From: CAZLWA01 sp964563165
GTDB taxonomy: Bacteria > CLD3 > SB21
DNA: 30,972 nucleotides
Assembly: GCA_964563165.1 (NCBI GenBank)
Contig: CAZLWA010000021.1
Span: forward strand, 1-30,972
Direction: 5' to 3'
Below, in pieces: positions 15,352-23,942 of this stretch. The notes below the pieces were generated by a model. That model saw nothing but the letters and a program-made list of their open reading frames with translations. It was not told where the DNA came from and made no database searches. Within the stretch, counting starts at the first letter, position 1. Every line of letters begins with the position of its first letter. Made by a program: the position numbers and the translations under genes.

Positions 15352-16938
15352 ATGTTGTGGCGGCTGTATTTTGCAAATCACATCTCGAACAAGAAATTAC
15401 TTTTTGTTCTTGCATTAATTTCCCTGTCGGCGAGTGCGCTCCTTACGCTGTGGATAGGCTATCCCCGCGGAATCGGTACCGACGGCGCTTTCTATGCATT
15501 GAGCGGATATAATTTCTTCCATGGTAACGGATACACGTACAGTGATGTGCCTAACACGTTCACCTGGCCTCTGTTCGCATTGCTGATCGGGCTGCTTAAT
15601 TTCTTGATCAGCGATCTTCAGCTTTGTGCGCATATGATACTGATTCTTTCCTTTGCCGCAGGCGTTTTTCCGTTCTATTATCTGGTTAGAAATCTGTTCG
15701 GAGATCCGGTGGCGAGAATTGCCGCTGTATTGTATTTTTTAAACGGCTTCCTATTACGCATGTCGGCAAGAATTAGCCCGGAACTCTTGCTAATCTTTCT
15801 TTTGATTGTTTCCCTCTATTTTGCATCAAAGATTATTCGAGATCTTGAGAATGATCGGAATGCCAGAACGGTTGATTTTCTTCGAACCGGATTATTTCTT
15901 GGCCTGTCGTATTTGACCAAACCTGAGGCCTTTCAGTATTTTGTCGTTATTTTCTTCTTTTTAATTATTTTTGTCATCGGGAAACATGTGATGTCGGGCC
16001 ATTGGATTTCTTTAGCGTGTATGGCCGCTGTATTTATTGCGCTCGTTTTTCCCCAAATCAATTTTATTCATCGGGTGACCGGAAAGTGGGAATTGACGAC
16101 ATACAATCGTTTTATTTTTCGCGGTTTTGTGGAGCCGTTCGTCAGTTTGAATATCGGCGAAGCCGCGAAGGACCCTCATACAGAGTACAATTATAACGCC
16201 TTCATTGTGCGCGGTCCCTACACCCGCGAACAGATGGAGTTGGACCTCGGCGGGCTTTACAGGCACACCGGAATTTATATGAAATCGTTGCTGACGATCG
16301 TCGGGCCGCTTCATTTACTGCTGTTTGTGTTTTCCTTTTTTCACCGTAGTTCAAATTTCAAGTGGCCGTTGATGCTGGTTAGGCTTCTGTTAGTCCCCAT
16401 GATGACCTTGTTTTTGTGGTATTATCCGATCGATATTTTCTTTATTGTATTCATCCCTTTTTTCTTGATTACTGCCGCTTGGGCGATCGAACAAATTCGG
16501 CTTTTATGGTCAAATAAACCATATGCACGATGGGCCTTTTCGGGGCTTATTGTTCTGTCGTTTCTGCAATCGTATACACCGATTGTCAATCAATCACCCA
16601 CCAACCGTGTGATCGCAAACCACCAACAGATGGGGGAGTGGATCCGGGATCACGTGCCTGATATCGAGGGAAAACTCATAGCCGATCGAAAGCCCTATAT
16701 TTCTTTTTTGGCCAAAGCCCGTTATTTTCGGTATAACAATGTCAGCGATTATCCTACGCTAATTGCGACCTTAAAGCAGTATCACGCAGATTACTTGATC
16801 GTTGATGATTTTTTCACGTTCCAAAAAAATTCGGCGGTGCTGGAATTGCTGGATGGAAAAAACCGTCCGGAACTGAATTGCGTCCATGTATTGGAGGACG
16901 AAGATTACGGAAGGACGGTATTGTACAAAGTGAATTGA
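15352..16938 (+). CDS. GT-C family membrane glycosyltransferase (GT39/ArnT-like), copy A
   Basis: The 528-residue protein has about ten or more hydrophobic segments through residue 410 and a short extracytoplasmic C-terminal domain. The first loop contains GTDGAFYALSGYNFFHGNGY, the position where GT-C enzymes keep an acidic catalytic residue. The next segment, PLFALLIGLL, fits the family. Such proteins use polyprenyl-phosphate sugars on the periplasmic side to decorate lipid-linked glycans or lipids. A GT2 polyprenyl-phosphate-type transferase in the same locus (21582) could supply the donor. A second GT-C protein lies at 22639. The sugar and acceptor are unknown. The sequence appears more AT-rich by eye than the housekeeping region to the left. 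Confidence 0.8.
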   Translation: MLWRLYFANHISNKKLLFVLALISLSASALLTLWIGYPRGIGTDGAFYALSGYNFFHGNGYTYSDVPNTFTWPLFALLIGLLNFLISDLQLCAHMILILSFAAGVFPFYYLVRNLFGDPVARIAAVLYFLNGFLLRMSARISPELLLIFLLIVSLYFASKIIRDLENDRNARTVDFLRTGLFLGLSYLTKPEAFQYFVVIFFFLIIFVIGKHVMSGHWISLACMAAVFIALVFPQINFIHRVTGKWELTTYNRFIFRGFVEPFVSLNIGEAAKDPHTEYNYNAFIVRGPYTREQMELDLGGLYRHTGIYMKSLLTIVGPLHLLLFVFSFFHRSSNFKWPLMLVRLLLVPMMTLFLWYYPIDIFFIVFIPFFLITAAWAIEQIRLLWSNKPYARWAFSGLIVLSFLQSYTPIVNQSPTNRVIANHQQMGEWIRDHVPDIEGKLIADRKPYISFLAKARYFRYNNVSDYPTLIATLKQYHADYLIVDDFFTFQKNSAVLELLDGKNRPELNCVHVLEDEDYGRTVLYKVN

Positions 16939-16947
16939 GAAGACCGT

Positions 16948-16980
16948 GAAGGTTCAGGAACCTTCGCCGCTAATTTAGCG
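16948..16980. other. Two adjacent small hairpins before the radical SAM gene
   Basis: GAAGGTT-CAGG-AACCTTC (16948-16965; 7-bp stem, outermost pair of an 8-base palindrome arm) is followed at once by CGCTA-ATT-TAGCG (16968-16980). Neither has a following T-run, so a simple terminator is not supported. They may be an mRNA processing or attenuation element. Confidence 0.35.
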
Positions 16981-17054
16981 ATATTAATAGGTTGTTGCTT
17001 TTCCACGCCCGTTTTCATAACTTGAAGCTTATTCCAATTTTCAAAGGATTTAAT

Positions 17055-17942
17055 ATGCTGAAAGACCTGAAACATTTTTTCTTTCGGGTTAAACGTAAAC
17101 TGTCGATAGAGTTGTTCAATCAAAATCTATATGACGGTAAGATGCATATTTATTTGACGCTGAGGTGCAATTATAATTGCCCCTACTGCGTGGACAATTA
17201 CAATAAGCCTGATTTTGACGGATACGGATATAAGCTGCGGAGCGTGGAAGAGTGGTCGAATAAGATCAACGCACTGAAGCGCGATGTGATCTTTACCGGC
17301 GGAGAGCCTTTTCTTTATAAACATGACGGACTCGATCTGATCGACCTGATCAATCGCATTGACAAAAGAACTCATATCGATATCTATACGAATTTGGGAA
17401 TAGATATCCGTGATAAATTGCCTAAGCTGAAGCGTAAGATCAATTTGATGGTCAGTTTCCACCCCTATGAAGCAAAATCTGAGATCTTTTTCCCCAATAT
17501 TGACTCCGTCCGAAGCCATAATAAAATCAAATATTTTGTTCATGCGGTGGATGCAGACGATAACATGTCCCATCCGTTGATCCCCGTCTTGCAGGCAGAA
17601 ATGCATAAACGCGATATTCCGATTCACATAGATAAAGATCAGGGTTTTGAAGGATCATCCAGGAAGTTCAAAATGCAGGCCACCTGCTCGCGTAAGATCA
17701 TTCTTCTAGGTCCTGACGGAACGCGCTATCAATGCGTTGGCAAATTGACGCGGCGTGCGGATCATCTTGAAAATATTTTTGAAGGCGGATTGAAGGATGA
17801 ACTCAGTGTCATAGACTGCCATGAATACGGATATTGCGCTCCATGTGACTGGCTTGGAGAAACGAAAATTGATGTTCACGGTATGATTCCCAGCATTCCA
17901 ACGGTTCGTGAGCATATTCATAAGAGCTACGAGATTTCCTGA
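17055..17942 (+). CDS. Radical SAM protein with SPASM-like C-terminal cysteines
   Basis: The 295-residue protein carries the radical SAM 4Fe-4S motif C38-N-Y-N-C42-P-Y-C45, a GGEPF segment (SAM binding) near residue 83, and a partial TIM barrel. The C-terminal region has C211-x10-G-x4-C227, the first half of a SPASM motif, and then C255-x5-C261-x2-C264, which could ligate an auxiliary cluster. The start is ATG at 17055, preceded by AAAGGA; an in-frame start at 16992 would add 21 residues through a leader with no conserved content. It sits between a GT-C protein and a GT4 enzyme. Most SPASM enzymes modify peptides or proteins, but some act on sugars. The substrate is not determinable here. Confidence 0.88.
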   Translation: MLKDLKHFFFRVKRKLSIELFNQNLYDGKMHIYLTLRCNYNCPYCVDNYNKPDFDGYGYKLRSVEEWSNKINALKRDVIFTGGEPFLYKHDGLDLIDLINRIDKRTHIDIYTNLGIDIRDKLPKLKRKINLMVSFHPYEAKSEIFFPNIDSVRSHNKIKYFVHAVDADDNMSHPLIPVLQAEMHKRDIPIHIDKDQGFEGSSRKFKMQATCSRKIILLGPDGTRYQCVGKLTRRADHLENIFEGGLKDELSVIDCHEYGYCAPCDWLGETKIDVHGMIPSIPTVREHIHKSYEIS

Positions 17943-17947
17943 ACGCT

Positions 17948-19090
17948 ATGACGGAAAAACGTTTATGCATTATCATGACTGATTTTATCTCCGAACGGGT
18001 CGGAGGAATGGAGATTCAGACTTATTTAATTGCTAAACATCTTTCGTTGCGCGGCTGGAAAACCTTCTTTATCGCTTCAACGACCGATTCAAAGAAAACG
18101 GGCCGGCAGGAAGATTTCGAGAACTTCGTTGTTTGCTGGGTCCGGAAAAAAAGACTCTTTTCATTCTTCAGGCGCGACATCCACCGGCTTCTTTCCAGGA
18201 TTCAACCATCCGTAATTTACCAACGCGGCCGATCATGGCTTACTTCTTCACCCGTCGGTTACAGGTTCAAGAATAGACATCCGTTTGTTTATCATTGTGC
18301 CGAAGACAACGATCTGAAACGTTATTTCAATTTTGAAGAAGTAAAGCGCAGTTCGCAGCATTTCGTGAAGAAAATGATATTGTATATGCAGGCGATCTTG
18401 TCGGATTATTTTTTTCGGCAGACTTTGATAAGGTCCGATAGGGTCATCGTTCAGACCCGGCACCAGATGGAGCGATTTCAAACGGTGCTGAACAGAAAGA
18501 GCCATGTTATTCCATCCGCCCAGGAAGTTCCCGGCGATACGCCCGTTAAGACGGTTCCTCCGATTGTCTTTTGGATCGCTCATGCAGGGCGTCGTAAACG
18601 GTTGGAATTGTTCGTACAGCTGGCACGGGAATTGGAGAGTACTCCGGCACGGTTTATTTTTGCCGGCACGTTGCCCCATGAAGATTATAAAAAGGAAATT
18701 TTTGATGCGATGTCCGGACTTTCGAATATTGAGTATCTTGGCCCTTTAACGTGGGAGGAATCGGAAGCAGTTTTTGCTAAAGCATCCGTCTTTGTAAATA
18801 CGACGCTGCCCGACCGGGAAGGTTTTCCCAATACGTACATTCAAGCTTGGCTGCGTGAAACGCCGGTCGTGACTTTGAACTGCGATCCGGACGGCGTGAC
18901 CGAAAAAAACGGAATAGGGTTTCACTCCAGATCTTTTGAACAGATGGTGCGTGACGTTCGGTTTTTACTGGAGAATCAGGCTGCACGGGAACAGTTTGGC
19001 CGCAGCGCCAAACGGTATGCGTCGGAGCATCATGACATCAGGAAGACCTCTGCAGCGTTAGACGAATTATTGACAACCTTAATAAATTAA
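17948..19090 (+). CDS. GT4-like glycosyltransferase with YQRGR motif, copy B
   Basis: The 380-residue GT-B protein is paralogous to the one at 14054. It shares ICIIMTDF-like beta1, G-G-M-E-I-Q-T-Y-LIAKHLSLRGW, the central IYQRGR motif, an IVQT segment and the donor-site block REGFPNTYIQAW followed by DPDGVTEKNGIG. As in copy A, the EX7E motif reads E291-x7-Q299. The acceptor-side halves differ more than the donor halves, which suggests similar donors and different acceptors. It begins five bases after the radical SAM gene and ends one base before the polymerase-like gene. Function in a surface glycan is inferred from context. Confidence 0.85.
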   Translation: MTEKRLCIIMTDFISERVGGMEIQTYLIAKHLSLRGWKTFFIASTTDSKKTGRQEDFENFVVCWVRKKRLFSFFRRDIHRLLSRIQPSVIYQRGRSWLTSSPVGYRFKNRHPFVYHCAEDNDLKRYFNFEEVKRSSQHFVKKMILYMQAILSDYFFRQTLIRSDRVIVQTRHQMERFQTVLNRKSHVIPSAQEVPGDTPVKTVPPIVFWIAHAGRRKRLELFVQLARELESTPARFIFAGTLPHEDYKKEIFDAMSGLSNIEYLGPLTWEESEAVFAKASVFVNTTLPDREGFPNTYIQAWLRETPVVTLNCDPDGVTEKNGIGFHSRSFEQMVRDVRFLLENQAAREQFGRSAKRYASEHHDIRKTSAALDELLTTLIN

Positions 19091-19091
19091 C

Positions 19092-20432
19092 ATGTCTCCG
19101 AATTGGCTTTCCGCAGCACTGCTTTTTTACCCGATCGCCATTATTGCACTTTATGCGTACGATCCGCGCCGCGCATTCCTGATTTTTTTTGCTACGAAGT
19201 TTACCATGGACATGTTTTGGTCAGAAGCGGTCGTGGGCCATGTGACCGTTCTGCAGGTTATGGGCGTTGTCTTCCCGCTGCTATGTTTGCTTTTTTATTT
19301 TCAAAACAGGCCTTCTCTGAAAGACCACGCGCTCATGATGCCGATTGTGGCCGTTACGGCAATGAATATCATTGCATCCCTGTGGGGTTATTTTAACAGC
19401 CGTTATGAATTTTTCTATTTGCCCGCGTCGCCACTTACTTTTCTAAAAATAGCGGATTGGAATTTGCGCTTTACCGCCCAGATCGCCGCGGTATTGATAA
19501 TTCCAATTGTTTTTAAAACAGCCGAGGATCGAGCCCTGGTTTTCAAGGCTTTCTTGTTTTCTACGATAGCGCCATGCCTTATCGGATTATTTCAGGTGAC
19601 GGAAATTTCAATGGCGCAATTGATTTTGAATGTTGATCACAGCTATAGTGCGAGTCTTTTTAAAAGGGTGCAGGGGTTTTATCATGACGCGGGCACCTTA
19701 TCGTTAGTCATGTTCACAGCAGTAATTTTGTCGGCGTTTCTCTATTTTTCCGAATCGTCAAGGCTGTTTCGGTTAGTTTACGGGGTTTATTTTTGGATGT
19801 GCAACATCGTCTTGTATTTTACATTTACGCGAACGCTTTGGCTCGGCACGGCTGCCTTTCTCATTCTGTTTTTACTCGTTAAAAAAAGATATTCGCTGGC
19901 CGCAGGCTGGATAGCGGGGATCGTGGCTTTAACTGCCATCGTTCCCATGACTGCGAAGCGTTTTGAGCACGAACTGGTTTTTTTTTCAAATTATCAATTT
20001 CTTACAGAACATCCTGATGAATTAAAAAAATTGGGCGGCGGGCGAGTTTGGCTTTGGGACGATGCCCGGAAACATTACTTGAGATTGGACCCGGTTTCCA
20101 AACTGGTCGGGTCCGGCGGGTCGTACGGCTCGCACAACCAGTATATTGCCTGGCTCTTGAAGAACGGCCTGATCGGTTTTATCTTTTTTCTGTTTTTCCT
20201 GTATAAGGTTATATTGCAATTGAAGCCACGTCCCGAAAACGATGTTTTTAGGGAACCGTGGATCCATTTTAGCCTGGCTCTGTTTGCGGTCACTGTTTTC
20301 TTAATTAACCTGTTCAGCCAGCCGTGGGATAATACGACCTTCAGCATTTTTTTCTGGAGCAGCATAGGCATAGCGGTATCTTTAAACAACAAGAATCTTG
20401 TGACACAGAAATTTGAGCGGTCCCGTTCGTGA
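19092..20432 (+). CDS. O-antigen polymerase/ligase-like membrane protein, copy A
   Basis: The 446-residue protein has about ten to twelve hydrophobic segments and one larger periplasmic loop. The family signature parts are FYHDAGTLSL (about 196-205), GGGRVWLWDDA before the big loop and SHNQYIAWLLKNGLIGF (about 345-361), matching the Wzy_C/O-antigen ligase superfamily where the loop Arg and His take part in transfer. It either polymerises lipid-linked repeat units or ligates glycan to an acceptor in the periplasm. Sequence alone does not separate Wzy from WaaL. It starts one base after copy B of the GT4 pair and overlaps the next GT4 by four bases. A paralog is at 23943. Confidence 0.82.
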   Translation: MSPNWLSAALLFYPIAIIALYAYDPRRAFLIFFATKFTMDMFWSEAVVGHVTVLQVMGVVFPLLCLLFYFQNRPSLKDHALMMPIVAVTAMNIIASLWGYFNSRYEFFYLPASPLTFLKIADWNLRFTAQIAAVLIIPIVFKTAEDRALVFKAFLFSTIAPCLIGLFQVTEISMAQLILNVDHSYSASLFKRVQGFYHDAGTLSLVMFTAVILSAFLYFSESSRLFRLVYGVYFWMCNIVLYFTFTRTLWLGTAAFLILFLLVKKRYSLAAGWIAGIVALTAIVPMTAKRFEHELVFFSNYQFLTEHPDELKKLGGGRVWLWDDARKHYLRLDPVSKLVGSGGSYGSHNQYIAWLLKNGLIGFIFFLFFLYKVILQLKPRPENDVFREPWIHFSLALFAVTVFLINLFSQPWDNTTFSIFFWSSIGIAVSLNNKNLVTQKFERSRS

Positions 20433-21595
20433 AAATAATAGTCGTGACGAATATTCCCAGCCCTTATCGCATCCCGCTTTTCAATGCGATGAACGAAGAG
20501 TTTTTGAAAAGAAACTGGAGTTTGAATATTATTTTCTTGACGCGCTCGTACCGGCGGCGCAAATGGAACGTGGATGAAAGCCAATTCAGGTTTACATATA
20601 GCTACCTTCGGGATATCCAATTTATGCGCGGGGAAGCATTTATTTCTCTGGCGTTTTCGCTTCCGAAAATGCTTTTTGAGGAAGATCCGGATGTGGTCGT
20701 CGTGGGTGGATTTTCCTTGGCGGCGCTGTGGGCGGCGGCCTATTGCCGTATGTTTGAAAAGAAGCTGATTATTTGGTCTGGAGAGACCATAGCCGAAGAT
20801 CGATTGCGCCGACGATTTCGATTTTTGCGCGGGCGACTGAGAAATGTCATCATGCGGAATGCCCAGAGTTTTGTAGCGTATGGTACCGAAGCGAAGAAAT
20901 ATTTGCTGTCCCAGCGAATTTCTGAAAATAAGATCTTTATCGGCATTAATACCGTAGACACCGAATTTCTCGCCGTGCAAATGGAAAAGCGGATGCCTTT
21001 GCGGGAATCATTTTTAGCCGAACACCAACTGCCGAATTTAAACATCCTATTTGTAGGATACCTTGAGGAAAGGAAAGGCGTTCGTCTTCTTCTTGAAGCG
21101 GTCCGTGAGATTCAGAAGGCCGGTTTCGAAGTGCCTTTTGGCACTCACATTGTGGGGAGCGGAACGGAAGAGACCAGCCTCAAAGATTACGTCGAACGGC
21201 ATGGGTTGAAAAATATTTATTTTTGGGGTTACCAGCAAAAGGAGGCGGTGCCGTTATATTTTTCTATCGCCGACCTCCTGGTATTTCCTTCTTTATCGGA
21301 ATTGTACGGTCTCGTTCCCATTGAAGCGATGGCATTCGGAGTGCCGGTACTTTGCTCCGTATATGCAGGTGTGACTCCCGATTTGGTTGTGGATGGTTAT
21401 AACGGATACGTGATTGACCCGTATAATCAGGTTGATTTTATCGGGAAAATTAAACACCTTTTGCAAAAAGAGAATGTAAGGAAGGCCTTAGCCTTTCATG
21501 CGATCGACACTGTTAAGGCAAACTTTCAAATTCGCAACAGCGTTAACGGGTTTTTGGATTCACTCAACTCGGCATTGGCAAATGAACGAAACTGA
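20429..21595 (+). CDS. GT4 family glycosyltransferase
   Basis: The 388-residue GT-B enzyme starts at a GTG (20429) that overlaps the preceding stop as GTGA. The N terminus IIVVTNIPSPYRIPLFNAM is typical of GT4 members that act on lipid-linked glycans. The donor domain has LFVGYLEERKGVRLLLEA and the complete EX7E motif ELYGLVPIE (E291, E299), unlike the two EX7Q enzymes of the locus. It should use a nucleotide-activated sugar in the cytoplasm; which sugar is unknown. It overlaps the following GT2 gene by 14 bases, a sign of translational coupling. Confidence 0.9.
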   Translation: MKIIVVTNIPSPYRIPLFNAMNEEFLKRNWSLNIIFLTRSYRRRKWNVDESQFRFTYSYLRDIQFMRGEAFISLAFSLPKMLFEEDPDVVVVGGFSLAALWAAAYCRMFEKKLIIWSGETIAEDRLRRRFRFLRGRLRNVIMRNAQSFVAYGTEAKKYLLSQRISENKIFIGINTVDTEFLAVQMEKRMPLRESFLAEHQLPNLNILFVGYLEERKGVRLLLEAVREIQKAGFEVPFGTHIVGSGTEETSLKDYVERHGLKNIYFWGYQQKEAVPLYFSIADLLVFPSLSELYGLVPIEAMAFGVPVLCSVYAGVTPDLVVDGYNGYVIDPYNQVDFIGKIKHLLQKENVRKALAFHAIDTVKANFQIRNSVNGFLDSLNSALANERN

Positions 21596-22571
21596 AAAGC
21601 GCTTATTGATTGTGACCCCGGTTTTCAACGACTGGGAATCGTTAGAAGTGCTGATACGAAAAATTGACGAAGTTGCTTCATCCTCATCGCTATTTGACAC
21701 CGTGGATATTTCAATGGTGGCTATCAACGACGGATCCACGGTGGGTTGGGATCTGAAGGACCTGTCGGGCGTTCTTAACAAATTCTCAGCTATAGAAGTA
21801 TTGAATCTGAGCCGAAATTTGGGCCACCAAAAGGCCATTGCAGTCGCGCTCGCTTTCGCGGCCAAGGAACGGCAGCAGGACATTGTCATCGTTATGGATT
21901 CAGACGGCGAGGATCGACCCGAAGATATCGTTCGATTGATGGAGGCACATGAGAAATCCGCCGATAAGTTTATTTTTGCGAAAAGGAAAAAGAGATCGGA
22001 AGGAATTATTTTCAGCGCATTTTACCGGGCTTACAAACTGATCTACAGGATTCTTACGGGTACTTCAATATCCTTTGGTAATTTCTGCCTTATCCCGAGA
22101 AATTTATTGAACATATTGGTCCATGTTTCGGAAATTTGGAACCATTTCTCCGCCGGCGCGATCCGGTCTAAGCTCCCGATCACTACGATTGAATCGGTCA
22201 GGGGGAAGCGTCTGCGAGGCAGTTCCAGCATGAACCTCACGACGCTCATTATTCACGGATTAAGCGCCGTTTCCGTTCAAATAGACTTTGTGGCCGTGCG
22301 CTTGCTAATTTCATTCATTTGCCTGATGATTTTTTCCGTCCTATCCATTCTGGCGGTTATTGCGGTGAAGTTCTTAACGCCTTTTGCCACTCCGGGATGG
22401 GCAACTACCGTTGTTTTTGGATTCACATTGATCGTCATTCAGGCTTTTTTCATCTCATTATTTCTTGTCTTTATTATATTGACTTATCGAACGCAAAAAC
22501 TCTTCATTCCATATTATGACTACAGCAATTACGTTGGCTCCGTTGAAAAAAAATTTCAACGTATAAGGTGA
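21582..22571 (+). CDS. GT2 polyprenyl-phosphate glycosyltransferase-like (DPM/GtrB type)
   Basis: The 329-residue protein has a GT-A domain (LLIVTPVFNDWESLE, VAINDGS, and the metal-binding VMDSDGEDRPEDI) followed by two C-terminal membrane helices (about 230-258 and 270-300). This is the layout of GtrB/DPM1-like enzymes, which make polyprenyl-phosphate sugars on the cytoplasmic face. These donors are used by GT-C enzymes, two of which are in the locus. The start at 21582 is chosen because the conserved N terminus begins here. An upstream in-frame start at 21498 would add 28 residues wholly inside the preceding gene. The stop is followed by a 67-base gap. Confidence 0.87.
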   Translation: MNETEKRLLIVTPVFNDWESLEVLIRKIDEVASSSSLFDTVDISMVAINDGSTVGWDLKDLSGVLNKFSAIEVLNLSRNLGHQKAIAVALAFAAKERQQDIVIVMDSDGEDRPEDIVRLMEAHEKSADKFIFAKRKKRSEGIIFSAFYRAYKLIYRILTGTSISFGNFCLIPRNLLNILVHVSEIWNHFSAGAIRSKLPITTIESVRGKRLRGSSSMNLTTLIIHGLSAVSVQIDFVAVRLLISFICLMIFSVLSILAVIAVKFLTPFATPGWATTVVFGFTLIVIQAFFISLFLVFIILTYRTQKLFIPYYDYSNYVGSVEKKFQRIR

Positions 22572-22638
22572 TGGCGACACTATCCGTTGTCTTCTTTTCA
22601 GGATGATTTTCAGCAGAAACTTTTTTGAGTCGGAGCTT

Positions 22639-23928
22639 ATGAACTTTCAGATCTTTAGAAACACAAAATATTTTCTGATCCTGATTCTTGTGATAGGATT
22701 CGCTTTGCGCGTCGGCGCCAGTGTTGCCGTCGATCAAGTGCTGAGCGGAGCCTACGGATTTCGTGATTATGCCGAAAATCTGATCGCTGGAAACGGGTAC
22801 TTTTGGGAATACACGAATAATAAAGACGTTTTAGTACAGCATCTGGTCACATTTCGTCCGCCGGCCTATACTCTGTTTTACACGGCGATGTGGTATGGTT
22901 TCGGGAACCATTCTCTCGCGTTTATTATCCTGCAGTCCCTGATCGGTTCAACCGTTCCGATCATGATATTTTTCATAACTGAACATCTGTGGGAAAAGCG
23001 GCCGGCTTATTTTTCGGCTGCCATTGCCTGCGTCTATCCGCAGTTTTTGACACGTCCCGGAAATGTCAGCGATGATAATTTACTTTTGCCGTTCATTTGT
23101 CTTGGAATATTTTACTGTATACGTTCCGTAAAGAACGATTCGTTAAGGGAACGTTTGATCGCAGCGGTTTTTATTGGTCTTTCCATGTTGACGCGCCAGA
23201 CCGTCATTTTATTCATTCCCCTGTCCGCGTTTTATATTTGGTACCAATGCCGAACGCGAAAAATATTATCAGCCGCCGTGTTCACCGTAACGATTGCAGC
23301 AATCATGATTCCATGGATATTATTTCACTACAGCAAGTACGAAACTGTTTCTTTGTCCGATGCCACAGGCCGTACGCTTTGGGTAGGCAATAACGCATTG
23401 ACCTATGCAGGCGACAAGTATCCTTATGAAAGTATCGATCTGACTGAAAGAAAACTGATGTCGACATTGCCGTCGGAGGATGTGGAGTATTTAAAGAAAT
23501 TGAACGCCGTCGAGCAAGACCATTATTTCATGGAGAAGGCGTTGGAATTTATCACCGCAAATCCCGTTGACTTTCTGCAGTCTATTTACAGAAAAAATCT
23601 CGGATTGTTCAGTATCTTCTATAATCCGTTTCCTCAAAACAGCGTGGATAAATTTGGAGGGTACCGGCAAGTTGTATATACATTTTCTTATGCCCCTTTG
23701 CTCTTCCTGGGTTTATGCGGAGTATTCTTGACGAGGAAGGATTGGAAAAGGCTAAGCGTGTTTTATTTGTTCATACTTTCCTTTATTTTGATCACATGGA
23801 TTTTTTGGTCACATACGCGTCACGCCATTTCGTATCATTTTGTTTGGATCATTTTTTCCGGATATTCCATAAATTATTTTCTTTCTAGATTCAAAAAAAC
23901 GGGCGGCCAAACACTCGCCCCGGGTTAA
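22639..23928 (+). CDS. GT-C family membrane glycosyltransferase (GT39-like), copy B
   Basis: The 429-residue protein has about nine to eleven hydrophobic segments. After the first helix comes GAYGFRDYAENLIAGNGYFW, equivalent to the acidic first loop of GT39/PMT-like enzymes, then RPPAYTLFYTAMWYGFGNHS, a typical continuation of this family. The start is ATG at 22639 with GGAG three bases away. An in-frame start at 22603 would lack a ribosome-binding site. It is likely to transfer a sugar from a polyprenyl-phosphate donor in the periplasm, and the GT2 gene immediately upstream is the obvious donor supplier. It is shorter than the GT-C protein at 15352, mainly in the C-terminal part. Confidence 0.8.
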   Translation: MNFQIFRNTKYFLILILVIGFALRVGASVAVDQVLSGAYGFRDYAENLIAGNGYFWEYTNNKDVLVQHLVTFRPPAYTLFYTAMWYGFGNHSLAFIILQSLIGSTVPIMIFFITEHLWEKRPAYFSAAIACVYPQFLTRPGNVSDDNLLLPFICLGIFYCIRSVKNDSLRERLIAAVFIGLSMLTRQTVILFIPLSAFYIWYQCRTRKILSAAVFTVTIAAIMIPWILFHYSKYETVSLSDATGRTLWVGNNALTYAGDKYPYESIDLTERKLMSTLPSEDVEYLKKLNAVEQDHYFMEKALEFITANPVDFLQSIYRKNLGLFSIFYNPFPQNSVDKFGGYRQVVYTFSYAPLLFLGLCGVFLTRKDWKRLSVFYLFILSFILITWIFWSHTRHAISYHFVWIIFSGYSINYFLSRFKKTGGQTLAPG

Positions 23929-23942
23929 TTTACAAAATTATT

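Noticed and set aside
17055..17942. Ribosomal peptide maturation system around the radical SAM protein
   Set aside because: No small precursor gene or peptide exporter was found in the adjacent sequence; neighbours are glycan enzymes.
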